Assembly: GCA_036873755.1 (NCBI GenBank)
Contig: JAVTVY010045542.1
Span: forward strand, 140,591-204,590
Length of the DNA: 64,000 bases
Reading direction: 5' to 3'
Origin: Hanleya hanleyi
Taxonomy: Eukaryota; Mollusca; Polyplacophora; Lepidopleurida; Hanleyidae
Shown: positions 12,201 through 18,317 of the stretch, piece after piece
Position numbering within the stretch: position 1 is the first letter of the stretch
Layout of the letters: each line of letters begins with the position of its first letter
Notes under the pieces: generated by a model
The model's database searches: none
What the model saw: only the letters and a program-made list of their open reading frames with translations
What the model was told of the DNA's origin: nothing
Position numbers and translations under genes: made by a program

Positions 12201-14518
12201 GTACATGTCCTATCATGTTCACAGGTCACGCCCCATTCAACCAGAACCTCATACATACCAAGCTCGTATTCACCGCCACAACAGCGCCCCCTGGCGGATG
12301 CAAGAGTTACCTCCCCCGGCAAAATATGGCTATAAATCCCGTGGACATACTACTGCTGTGTCCATGCTCGTCTCGGTCCTACTAATCACCACAACGGACA
12401 ACAAGGGACCTTCAGATTACCGCAACGGACCACAAAATGGCAAAAAAATCGTTGTCGAAAGCGGTTTCATCAACGCAATGCCAAGATATCTGACACTCGT
12501 AATACAACCATACTAATATATATGTGGAGTTCATTGTGATCCTTCAGGCGCAAGATGACCACCTACCATGATAGAGATCAGAGTCTCATGGAAGGTCTGT
12601 CTCTATTTTATAGCAAAACCCTAACTCTAACAAAAACCTAAACAAAACTGGAAAAAAAATTGAATTTCGAATTTTGAAAATTAGCCGTCAGAGTGCCTAC
12701 CTCCTGTGCCAGACAAACATGGTACATACAACCCATGCTACATTAAGCTGGGGGTTTATAGAATGATAAAAAGGCGAGAATGCGAGAAATGACCGGTTTG
12801 GCGCATTCTCGATCCCTCGCATTCTCGGTCCTCATTCCCGCATTCTCGTCTCGTATTCTCGATCCCTTGCATTCTCATATTCTGGGGTTAAGAACCTCTT
12901 GTATACATAGGGCGAGAACGAGTGACCGCTATCGTTCTTCCATACAAGGATCCTATGGTGTTAAAGAGTCAGAATTGATGCTTTTAAAAGCATTAGAGCG
13001 CCTGCATGAAGAGTAAAGCGGTGCTCAACTGGGCGTGAACACGGTGTGAATTTATTAAACACAGCCAACTGCCGTCGATGTTCTCAAGGGCATGACAAAT
13101 ACAAGGTCATTCAAGGGTCTTCATCATGCTAAGTGGAAAACCCACTGGAGTGGAAAAAATTAAGTACGATGGTATATTAAAAGGACTGTAATTGATGGAC
13201 CGTATCTTTGAGCTTTCTCAACAAGATATCTGAGTACAAAGTTCTGAACAGCTTATGCCGGTGAAATGACTGGAAATTGAGGATACAGACACGATCTAAT
13301 TATCTTTCATAACTTAAATCTTCATTAATCGTTTTTTCCCCAAATGAATCGGAGTAATGAGAATGTAGAAAAAGTAAAATATATGTAGGTTTTATAGAGA
13401 TGAACAATTAAACAACATGTATGACTAAACTGGTCTTGAACTATGGCAGCCATAGAAATGGCTGAAAATGGGAACAGAAATTCACGGGCGATAATTAATG
13501 TGACAGTTCATACACTATAAGTAAAACTGTAGAAGCTGAAAATAAACTTGAAATTTGTCCACTTTTTCAACACGTTTAGATTAGCGTTTAAACTCTAAAC
13601 ATGTTTAAGATGTACATGTACTCACATAAAAGAAAGAGTTTGAATGGAAATTGATCTTACGTCACTCAAGTTGTATAAAATTCAATCAAAAAATGTAAAA
13701 TTTGAATCGGATTAATTTCCACTCGTGATCTTTTTAGAGAGTACGCACAATCTAAATAAGATGATATTCTTAGAATGGCGTTCATTTTTACACACATTTA
13801 TAATTTAAACGCAATCTAAATGTGTTAGAAGAGTGGACAAAATCATGTTCAATCTATCTAAGCTTAGTTTTTGGTGACACCATCTCGACACGTCCCCCCC
13901 CCCTCCAACACATACTGTAATACTGAACCGAGGTAATGCCAATTATCAATCAATATGTTTTCTTAATTTTGATGGCGTGTACACCTGTGCACATTGAGTT
14001 TTCTTTAAAAAAACCTTCCAATATTTCAGTGTATATCTACACAGAAGAAACGAGTATTTCCGTGAGATACTAAAGTTCAAAGCAAGGAGAACTCCCACAG
14101 ATATAGTATTGAATGTCGAATGGCCTATTTATGGTGTTTATAAAGTTCATAATGTAGAAACAATCAAGTTATAGTCACCTACCTAAGTATTGGCCTGCTG
14201 GAATCTTGTGGATAGGCTGAAATATAGAGAATTATTGATTATTTTAGTTTCAAGATAAAACTAAGAGCATCAGCTCCATACTGATACAGACAAATATTTC
14301 AATTTTGCTGAAAAAAAAACTGGGTAGAGAATTTTTTCACTCATTGCTCGATTTATGCATCAATGTTGATATCGGTGTAATTACTAAGTTAAGGCGATCT
14401 TGTATGCTTTTACACGTTCATACAGCTGTAAATATCAAGAGCATCGATTTGTGAAAGTAGCAAACAGAAAACATAAAAAAATATGCCATTAATTGGATGG
14501 GATTCGACCACTTACCAT
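221..14518 (-). CDS. Calmodulin-like EF-hand protein, copy A (5' part; exons 1-3, continues past left edge)
   Basis: Three coding exons are visible. Exon 1 (14516-14518) is only the ATG, followed by GTAAGT. Exon 2 (14183-14216) encodes [11 protein letters not shown] plus the first base of a Gly codon. Exon 3 (221-358) encodes [12 protein letters not shown]...[10 protein letters not shown]. Acceptors (CAG) and donors (GTAGGTG, GTGAGTG) fit, and the phases (0,1,1) are those of copy B at 36.5-43.1 kb, to which the protein is clearly paralogous. Exon 3 covers EF-hand 1 and the start of EF-hand 2; both loops look degenerate for calcium binding, as in copy B. The two calcium-competent EF-hands would lie on exons left of the window. 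Intron 2 is ~13.8 kb and contains an 8.5-kb Polinton. Role by family: calcium sensor or light-chain-like protein; the exact subfamily is not assignable. The gene model is inferred from splice sites and paralogy, without transcript support. Confidence 0.85.
359..1490. other. Intron 2 of copy A, proximal part
   Basis: No coding exon is recognised. A degenerate stretch with gcgagaatg/attctcgc words lies around 600-770 and belongs to the same low-complexity family as 3380-3562 and 12770-12880. Short open frames here (for example 669-890) have no recognisable domain. Confidence 0.4.
1500..2060. repeat. ~120-bp tandem repeat family with ETS-like sites
   Basis: About five diverged units of ~118-122 bp carry the recurring words accggaagtgaaactc, ggggttggagatatcgg, ccagtcatgtgcaat and gcattgtgggtcgact. 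The same family, with the same ending (ggttttgct..taattcc), recurs at 58190-59245. The 160-aa open frame across it is a by-product of the repeats. Confidence 0.8.
2290..2880. repeat. Imperfect ~150-165-bp tandem repeat with GGAC-rich tail
   Basis: Three to four copies share the words gtgcatatctgca, aagcatcttccatg, ttcgaagttgtccatcaaa and ggacaagaaattatt. The array ends at ~2830 in gacggacggacgacc. The layout (tandem units followed by a GGAC-type tail) parallels 32222-33052. No gene is seen from here to 3380. Confidence 0.65.
3380..3562. repeat. gcgagaatg / attctcgc low-complexity inverted repeat
   Basis: Dense repeats of gcgagaatgcgagaa and its complement fold around ~3525 (the arms end in gagcgagaatgc and gcattctcgctc). 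The same words, including ttggcgcattctcg, occur at 12770-12880, on the other side of the Polinton. Open frames in several phases are artefacts of the repeat. Confidence 0.7.
3851..3856. repeat. Target-site duplication (left) gctgtg
   Basis: Six bases directly outside the left TIR are identical to 12355-12360 directly outside the right TIR. Six bp is the known target-site duplication length of Polinton/Maverick integration. Confidence 0.92.
3857..4066 (+). repeat. Polinton left terminal inverted repeat
   Basis: Nearly identical to the reverse complement of 12145-12354, with a handful of mismatches (for example tttaaagcc against tttatagcc). It begins AGTAGTATG. Its inner edge grades into a 20-bp tandem repeat. 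Confidence 0.93.
4066..4258. repeat. ~20-bp tandem repeat at the inner edge of the left TIR
   Basis: Repeats of the type accgaagagacacggaggtc, variable in sequence. The matching block at the right TIR (12067-12166) is more regular (accgaaaagacacggacgtc). The two ends differ in copy number and sequence, so the subterminal repeats have evolved independently since insertion or were already heterogeneous. Confidence 0.8.
4263..4269 (+). promoter_or_regulatory. TATA box just inside the left TIR
   Basis: TATAAAAG immediately after the subterminal repeats points into the element on the plus strand. In Polintons the polymerase gene usually reads inward from one end, so this is probably the old PolB promoter. 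A good splice-donor-like word (CCC/GTAAGA) follows at ~4430. The inference about the driven gene is tentative, because H3 (opposite strand) and the RT block now lie between it and the PolB fragment. Confidence 0.5.
4670..4880. repeat. ~116-bp tandem duplication with C-rich and AT-rich tracts
   Basis: The block atagactaccaatacc ... tatgtaggtagggacatg occurs twice in direct orientation (4670-4765, 4786-4880). C-runs and T-runs surround it. No gene is seen between the left TATA box and the H3 gene. Confidence 0.8.
4969..5397 (-). CDS. Divergent histone H3 carried inside the Polinton
   Basis: Intronless, 142 residues. The fold is unmistakable: [12 protein letters not shown] (alpha-1), [13 protein letters not shown] (loop 1 and start of alpha-2), a shortened alpha-3 ending [10 protein letters not shown]. 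In the tail, R2, K4, R8, T11-G13, R17-K18 and K27 are present. K9 is Arg, S10 is Tyr, K14 is Glu, S28 is Asn, and T22-K23 are lost. The K36 region ([11 protein letters not shown]) is duplicated as a 15-residue direct repeat. C110 is Ser, H113 (H3-H3' four-helix contact) is Asp, K122 is Glu, and the LARRIRGERA end is replaced. Loop 1 is not lengthened as in CENP-A. The start was chosen because H3 homology begins at this Met and a TATA-like box lies 45-53 bp upstream; an in-frame 58-residue upstream extension is unlike H3. Probable role: packaging element or virus DNA, or altering host chromatin; this is inference. Confidence 0.9.
   Translation of the reverse strand: MVRIKPIPRRYTGGEAPRKQLAARKNPPATGEIKPHRYKPGAIAHGEIKPHRYKPGTIALREISQYTKNAELLIRKLPFQRLVQQIAEHFKTDLRFQSSAVMTLQEASESYLMDMFERANRNAMDAKRGTIFPEDIQQALGE
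5442..5450 (-). promoter_or_regulatory. TATA-like box of the H3 gene
   Basis: AGATAAAAG on the minus strand, 45-53 bp upstream of the H3 ATG. The spacing matches that of the other genes of the element. Confidence 0.55.
5451..6712. other. AT-rich block inside the Polinton, no recognised gene
   Basis: Composition becomes more AT-rich than in the flanking Polinton genes. Open frames up to 91 codons exist but show no domain. It may be the 5' part or flank of the reverse transcriptase insertion that follows. Confidence 0.4.
6713..7558 (+). pseudogene. Reverse transcriptase, 5'-truncated (Penelope-like affinity)
   Basis: The frame is open from Asp at 6713 to the stop at 7558 (~281 residues). Palm motifs appear in order: [11 protein letters not shown] (motif A), [20 protein letters not shown] (motif B) and [10 protein letters not shown] (motif C, catalytic Asp pair). 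A thumb-like region follows with [38 protein letters not shown] and a basic [12 protein letters not shown] stretch. This is a widespread invertebrate RT type; the relation to Penelope-like elements is a tentative family judgement. A stop codon lies directly before motif A, so the fingers and N-terminus are missing; no endonuclease domain (for example GIY-YIG) is seen downstream. The first Met-like codon at 6785 is GTG and not a real start. It is probably a separate insertion into the Polinton rather than one of its own genes. Confidence 0.8.
7559..7959. other. 3' flank of the RT fragment
   Basis: No gene is seen. The words tatgaacagtcac and gcgtgac.gagatacatca (7630-7675) recur at 48774-48815, suggesting a shared 3' end of the same RT element family. 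Confidence 0.45.
7960..8151 (+). repeat. 42-bp tandem repeat (14-residue coding unit)
   Basis: About 4.5 copies of a 42-bp unit (gagatggagcacagtgggca ... gagacg) remain in frame and encode a 14-residue repeat, [14 protein letters not shown]. The frame continues into the PolB fragment. The in-frame unit length allows expansion without frameshift. Confidence 0.85.
8152..8445 (+). pseudogene. Protein-primed DNA polymerase B fragment (exonuclease region)
   Basis: About 95 residues match the exonuclease part of Polinton/adintovirus Pol[21 protein letters not shown] holds the Exo II type N-x3-YD motif; it is followed by a basic IKKINNHM strand and [19 protein letters not shown]. The Exo I region, palm, thumb and C-terminus are absent. 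After ~8445 homology stops abruptly and the sequence runs straight into the 3' end of the opposite-strand basic protein gene (8489-8833), so a deletion removed the rest of polB together with whatever lay between (normally capsid genes). The frame stays open to 8703, but that part is antisense to the neighbouring gene. Confidence 0.85.
8489..8833 (-). CDS. Small basic conserved Polinton/adintovirus protein (pX-like type)
   Basis: 114 residues from the ATGATG at 8833/8830 (the longer frame begins at a TTG). Layout: basic N-terminus (SARVRKHG), a helical middle with two cysteines ([15 protein letters not shown]), the signature [14 protein letters not shown], a Lys/Arg cluster ([12 protein letters not shown]), then QKGGFL and a hydrophobic Ala/Gly tail ending GLFGRQ. 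The PLTxxQKxKLxxH ... KK.L..KGGFL pattern is one I associate with a short protein of Polintons and adintoviruses, compared in the literature with the adenovirus core protein pX; the function is unproven. It appears intact. A TATA-like box lies 34-42 bp upstream. Confidence 0.8.
   Translation of the reverse strand: MMSARVRKHGPTLRVLKTAPPELVRTIVRGADPALVCCLCEIGLNILKGNVPLTPAQKAKLAKHETGLRTLVQKRVSQTQKKKVLQKGGFLGAISASLAASVLGPVLGGLFGRQ
8867..8875 (-). promoter_or_regulatory. TATA-like box of the small basic protein gene
   Basis: GATAAAAAG on the minus strand, 34-42 bp upstream of the first ATG. Confidence 0.5.
8939..9552 (-). pseudogene. Packaging ATPase (HerA/FtsK type), internally deleted
   Basis: The N-terminal part (9217-9552) has Walker A GPTGSGKT near residue 15, a Walker B LVVLDDLM and [11 protein letters not shown]. 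The C-terminal part (8939-9205) continues in another frame with [21 protein letters not shown] and [10 protein letters not shown]. These are the conserved blocks, in order, of the Polinton/adintovirus genome-packaging ATPase. At the junction (~9215-9230) the segment normally joining the GSHHR block to the NAHY block is missing and the frame changes; an internal deletion explains both. Nucleotide binding motifs survive, but the protein would end early after [10 protein letters not shown]. The gene should act in packaging linear dsDNA into capsids; this copy is non-functional. A polyadenylation-like ataataaaa lies at its 3' side (~8922). Confidence 0.9.
9464..9864 (-). other. Pro/His/Tyr-rich open frame between membrane protein and ATPase
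   Basis: The frame is open from ~9864 to a stop at 9464 and overlaps the ATPase start in another phase. It is rich in short repeats ([20 protein letters not shown]). It has no good start codon of its own before 9760, and could be a shifted C-terminal extension of the 57-aa membrane protein upstream (a low-complexity cytoplasmic or virion tail). No family is recognised. Confidence 0.3.
9819..9992 (-). CDS. Small membrane protein, 57 aa
   Basis: ATG at 9992, stop at 9819. A short basic N-terminal segment (SPKTRKAQ) precedes a single hydrophobic helix ([20 protein letters not shown], residues ~20-39), then a polar end [11 protein letters not shown]. It looks like a single-pass membrane protein, a common type in adintovirus-like elements. 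TATAAAAC lies 39-48 bp upstream. It may originally have been longer, with the Pro-rich frame downstream as its tail after a frameshift. Confidence 0.6.
   Translation of the reverse strand: MNTVQPSLNIASPKTRKAQVGVVVILLTLLSVLYGGVFYDVAYLSTLLNQPRTSAAS
10031..10040 (-). promoter_or_regulatory. TATA box of the small membrane protein gene, overlapping the integrase stop
   Basis: CTATAAAACC on the minus strand; the TAA of the integrase C-terminal frame (10035-10037) is part of this TATA motif. Gene end and next promoter share the same bases, a sign of compact, virus-like organisation. Confidence 0.6.
10035..10973 (-). pseudogene. Polinton integrase (retroviral-type DDE) with C-terminal chromodomain, two frameshifts
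   Basis: Three blocks in three frames. The N-terminal block (from ATG 10973) has [20 protein letters not shown] and [10 protein letters not shown], the usual pre-core with the first catalytic Asp region. The core block has [27 protein letters not shown] (second Asp) and [12 protein letters not shown] (Glu), followed by NRAYHQSI and [10 protein letters not shown]. The C-terminal block (~10140-10035) encodes a chromodomain ([13 protein letters not shown]) and ends at 10035. Frameshifts fall at ~10715 and in the T-run at ~10145. All catalytic residues are still readable, but no full-length protein can be made. The chromodomain would normally steer insertion towards marked chromatin. A TATA motif lies 36-45 bp upstream of the ATG. 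Confidence 0.93.
11009..11018 (-). promoter_or_regulatory. TATA box of the integrase gene
   Basis: TTATAAATAA on the minus strand, 36-45 bp upstream of the integrase ATG. Confidence 0.6.
11033..11604 (-). pseudogene. Unassigned Polinton gene, one frameshift
   Basis: From ATG 11604 the frame reads MSPRDL...; the longer listed frame starts at a GTG. A beta-rich middle ([18 protein letters not shown]) leads to [17 protein letters not shown], then [13 protein letters not shown]. Around 11225-11240 the sense frame shifts and continues as an acidic C-terminus ([15 protein letters not shown] ... [15 protein letters not shown]) to 11033. The VTL..DGW.KFK..L segment faintly recalls PC4-type ssDNA-binding coactivators, but this is too weak to assign. 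The start is uncertain because a 78-bp duplication covers promoter and N-terminus. Confidence 0.6.
11532..11663 (-). promoter_or_regulatory. Tandemly duplicated TATA promoter (78-bp period)
   Basis: The segment ending CCATAAATACGAGAGACAGT on the minus strand occurs twice (11532-11584 and 11610-11663), each with its own ATAAATAC box. The distal copy lies 51-59 bp upstream of ATG 11604, the usual spacing in this element; the proximal copy has no ATG shortly downstream in the coding frame. This looks like a promoter duplication that extended the reading frame. Confidence 0.6.
11677..12003 (-). CDS. 108-aa tail-anchored membrane protein of the Polinton
   Basis: ATG 12003, stop 11677, apparently intact. 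The mostly helical polar body ([34 protein letters not shown]) ends in a basic stretch ([10 protein letters not shown]) followed by a C-terminal hydrophobic helix ([15 protein letters not shown]), the layout of a tail-anchored protein. It is the first gene from the right TIR. A decayed homologue lies at 27635-27925, showing that the gene is a regular part of this Polinton family. The function is unknown; membrane-active small proteins are typical of adintovirus-like elements. TATA box 47-55 bp upstream. Confidence 0.75.
   Translation of the reverse strand: MTETQPYATRILQHATVVNSLTGYRAVIRSMFADGDDNEGRCQILKEFTEAVLDRVHSMERCAITHHYWTMTAILDARAMDHERSRRNQRRLVGLVMVFALFTLALRH
12050..12058 (-). promoter_or_regulatory. 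TATA box of the 108-aa gene
   Basis: CTATAAAAC on the minus strand, 47-55 bp upstream of ATG 12003 and directly inside the right subterminal repeats, mirroring the TATA box at 4263 near the left TIR. Confidence 0.65.
12067..12166. repeat. 20-bp tandem repeat at the inner edge of the right TIR
   Basis: Five near-perfect copies of accgaaaagacacggacgtc. Together with 4066-4258 these are subterminal repeats of the kind that could bind a transposition or replication protein; binding is inference. Confidence 0.88.
12145..12354 (-). repeat. Polinton right terminal inverted repeat
   Basis: Reverse complement of 3857-4066 with few mismatches; it ends CATACTACT directly before the target-site duplication. 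Confidence 0.93.
12355..12360. repeat. Target-site duplication (right) gctgtg
   Basis: Identical to 3851-3856. Confidence 0.92.
12770..12880. repeat. gcgagaatg / attctcgc low-complexity repeat
   Basis: Same word family as 3380-3562 (ggcgcattctcg, gcattctcg). With that block it brackets the Polinton at some distance on both sides. Confidence 0.65.
13546..13849. mobile_element. MITE-like inverted repeat element
   Basis: The ends are ~38-bp imperfect inverted repeats: ttgtccactttttcaacacg at 13555 and the complement of gttagaagagtggacaaaa at 13823-13841. The ~300-bp body is AT-rich without an open frame. No clear target-site duplication was identified. Confidence 0.6.
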
Positions 14519-14602
14519 AGCGGAGCTTACATAAAAACAGGAGCACTTCGCGATCTGGTTACGGCCGACAACACACTTTAATAGGTACCAGCTAAATTTC
14601 TG

Positions 14603-14640
14603 TCGATATATACAAACGATTGAACCTGGTATAGGCGGGG
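14603..14640 (-). promoter_or_regulatory. Core promoter of EF-hand copy A
   Basis: On the minus strand a TATATA motif (14607-14612) lies 89 bp upstream of the ATG, and a CCCCGCCTAT box (14631-14640) lies 113 bp upstream. Copy B has the same two elements at 90 and 112 bp from its ATG, in otherwise diverged sequence, which argues that they are functional. Confidence 0.6.
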
Positions 14641-16009
14641 TTAAACAACGAACATCTACATTATGTCACCGCCTATATGCATCACGTGATTGAAATTTCT
14701 AATTTGTCCGTTTCATCTGTGTTCACGGTACCGTTATTTTCGCTCGACATATAATTAACCCTTCATAATGAGGTAGTCAATAAGGGGAACCGTAAAGTTG
14801 AGTACAAATGCGATTTTGTTTTCGGTGCAAATGATAACTGGGCATGTATATATTTATGATCCGACGTGTGCCACCGGCGACGCTCCTTTCAAGCTGATAA
14901 TGTGTGTCTCATAATTAGGCCAAAATTGGAACACAATACAAATATGACAAGTTGGGTATCATATTGAAGTTAATGACATATACAATGCTAAAATGTATGT
15001 TACCATTGGATATTGTATCATGCGAGGTCATTCCTGGGTTATTTAATGTCAGCTTGAGTCATTTTCCGTTCCAGGTATTTTGGGGGTGGGGCAAGATTCC
15101 AAAATAAACTTTGTAAACTGTCTCCGAAACTACAAAAATTAAGGTATAACACTCCGTGACTTTATAGTACATCTATAAAGACCATTTTCAACCCGTTTGC
15201 ATATATATACCCATGCAGCAGTGAGGGTATGAATGAAAAGTTGCGTTCCCGTCGTTTTCTTCAAAATTCTAGTCTTTTTATTAATAAAAATGCCCCAAAT
15301 TATGTATTTCACATCAGATAATAATTTTCTATTTCAGTTTCCATTTTACCGCAGAAAATATAAAAAATATAAGATTTGGAAATCTGACCGATATGCCGTC
15401 ACTATGACGTCGTCACTGCGGTCATCTTGGAGTTTGTTCCAATAGAAGTTGACCGCAAGATGCATTGTGCATTAAGGTGCGCGATTGGCTTATATTCTCT
15501 CGCATCTATTTAGAATCTAATTAGCAAAGCTGCTAATTTGCAGATATTTTCTAGGATACTTTGCTATTTAGAACGAGATGCTAATTATACAATATATTCT
15601 GTTTCCCCCCGAACAAATCCACCGACCGCAATATGCCCCCTGCATCGATTCAACTATCCTCCCTCACACGAGGTTTACCGACTGATTCGGGTGAGCGAGA
15701 ATATCGTTCGACGTCAATGACAAGTTATAACCGGGTAGAAACACCATTATGGAACTAAAGTATGTATCACTGTAAATCGACAAGTGTTCCATAACAACAA
15801 TTTTAATTACTGGCTTATTATTAACGACATATGGCCGTTCTGATTCCACCGTGAAGCAGCTTCTTCTGTTAATAATGTCAATGGACCCAATACCACCAAT
15901 TGAAGAGACAAAGACGCGACTATAGCGCCAGTACCGGAGGAAGAAAATGTCAGTGCAAATGATGTGTGATAAATCGTACAAGATATAATTATATGATATT
16001 ATCACGTAA
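14641..16009. other. Intergenic region upstream of EF-hand copy A
   Basis: AT-rich single-copy-looking sequence. No gene, RNA or structured repeat is recognised. Confidence 0.4.
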
Positions 16010-17101
16010 ACGCAATGCACAGGTATCTAATATCATTTTTGTAGAAGAAGGTGATCCAAATTACATGTACTTATGACATGATATATTCATTGCGAAGATA
16101 ACAATGTAACATTAGATGTAGCATGGAGCAAAGATTATGGTTAAACAATATACCAGAGAGAGTCCAGGTTTTTAGCTTTCGTGATTAACGCCCTTTCTTA
16201 GTATTGTTGTTATGGTAACAATATGCCATTTCTAGGTTCAACAATCAAAGGTGAAACATTGTCATGAGCGACATTGCCATTACCATTTCTGTAAGTCCGA
16301 GAGGCCATTCACCGCCTCTCGCGATAGAACTGCAAATTTTAAAACCACCCCTTGGATGCACTCACAGATGACTATATAGTTATTTTTTTAGGGAGATAGT
16401 TGCTAAAATCTGCACGGAATATCATCAAATTATTGTCGACCTTTTATCATTTGAACGCAATCCCTATCGTCAAATGCCATTTGGTTCTCACGAGAATTGT
16501 TCACTTAATGGTTTTATAGTGATTGGAACAATATAGCATTTCTAGGTTCAACAAACAGGGGATATCCCCATTCAATTTACTTGTTAAAGATTTACTGCCG
16601 CATAGATAATATTATTGTTATATTAACAACATATCATTTCTGGGTTCAACAATATAGAATGAAGCATGATTGACAGGGTTAAACCGCTTTGTGAATATAT
16701 GTTAAATAGAAAGTATATTAAGTCTTCTTGAATTGCGGATATTTGCAATTTACATCACATTATCAATGCTCTAATTACACAATATATTGCTTACCATTCA
16801 ACAAAAAATGTCTATGAATAAAATGTATTTGCGAATCTACGTGAAATAGACAATATATTAACTTACCATGCCATGAGGTGCGAATCTATACGCTAAAATG
16901 AAGATAATAATTCTCCCAGGAATCGGCGAGAACAAGATCAGGCTGGGAATCTACGCTAATTACACGATATATTAACTTTCCAGGAAGCGCGAATCTATGC
17001 AATTTAGATGATAATTACATCAAATGCTATTTACACAATATATTGTCTCTCATGCATAGAAACCAGTTGCCGAGATCAAATCGTTTTGCGAATCTACGCT
17101 A
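16010..17101. repeat. 1.09-kb tandem unit, copy 1
   Basis: Begins acgcaatgcacaggtat and is repeated almost unchanged at 17102-18194 (period 1,092 bp). Internally it holds a shorter motif (aacaatat.ccatttctaggttcaaca) three times, and a tail made of gaatctacg..aa..gacaatatattaac words, which is the source of the 132-bp satellite. No gene. Confidence 0.9.
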
Positions 17102-18194
17102 ACGCAATGCACAGGTATGTAGGCCTAATAAAATTTGTGTGGAAGAAGGTGATCCAAATTACATGTACTTATGACATGATATATTCATTGCGAAGATAAC
17201 AATGTAGCATTAGATGTAGCATGGAGCAAAGATTATGGTTAAACAATATACCAGAGAAAGTCCAGGTTTTTAGCTTTCGTGATTAACGCCCTTTCTTAGT
17301 ATTGTTGTTATGGTAACAATATGCCGTTTGTAGGTTCAACAATCAAAGGTGAAGCATTGTCATGAGCGACATTGCCATTACCATTTCTGTAAGTCCGAGA
17401 GGCCATTCACCGCCTCTCGCGATAGCACTGCAAATTTTAAAACCACCCCTTGGATGCACTCAGAGATGACTATATAGTTATTTTGTTTAAGGAGATAGTT
17501 CATAAAATCTGCACGGAATATCATCAAATTATTGTCGACCTTTTATCATTTGAACGCAATCCCTAGCGTCAAATGCCATTTGATTCTCACGAGAATTGTT
17601 CACTTAATGGCTTTATAGTGATTGGAACAATATGGCATTTCTAGGTTCAACAAACAGGGGATATCCTCATTCAATTTACTTGTTAAGGATTTACTGCCGC
17701 ATAGATAATATTATTGCTATATTAACAACATATCATTTCTGGGTTCAACAATAGAGAACGAAGCATGATTGATAGGGTCAAACCGCTTTGTGAATATATG
17801 TTAAATAGATAGTATATTAAGTCTTCTTGAATTGCGGATATTTGCAATTTACATCACATTATCAATGCTCTAATTACACAATATATTGCTTACCATTCAA
17901 CAAAAAATGTCTATGAATAAAATATATTTGCGAATCTACGTCAAATAGACAATATATTAACCTACCATGCCATAAGGTGAGAATCTAGGCTAAAATGAAG
18001 ATAATAATTCTCCCAGGAATCGACGAGAACAAGATCAGAATGGGAATCTACGCTAATTACACGATATATTAACTTTCCAGGAAGCGCGAATCTATGCAAT
18101 TTAGATGATATTTACATAAAATGCTATTTACACAATATATTGTCTCTCATGCATAGAAACCAGTTGCCGAGATCAAATCGTTTTGTGAATCTAC
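17102..18194. repeat. 1.09-kb tandem unit, copy 2
   Basis: High identity to 16010-17101 with scattered substitutions. It ends ctacgctaac, where the next unit would be expected but the satellite array follows instead. Confidence 0.9.
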
Positions 18195-18317
18195 GCTAAC
18201 TTGAAAAAAGTAATTTCCCTGAAATCATTCTCCCGATATCAATTCCCAATTCTGAGTTTGTAACCTAAAAGTCGGTGAAACACCCTCTGTTGGCACTGTG
18301 CAGAAAAACGCAACTGC

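Larger units (their letters stand above)
3857..12354. mobile_element. Polinton/Maverick (adintovirus-like) element, defective copy
   Basis: The 8,498-bp element begins AGTAGTATGTCC and ends in its complement. It has ~210-bp TIRs (3857-4066, 12145-12354) and a 6-bp target-site duplication, gctgtg. It carries hallmark Polinton genes: integrase with chromodomain, HerA/FtsK-type packaging ATPase, a protein-primed PolB fragment and a small basic pX-type protein. It also carries a histone H3-like gene and a reverse transcriptase. Capsid proteins, protease and most of PolB are absent, and the integrase and ATPase are broken, so it is not autonomous. It sits in intron 2 of EF-hand copy A. The termini and target-site duplication are read directly; the family assignment rests on integrase plus ATPase plus duplication length and is secure. 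Confidence 0.95.
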
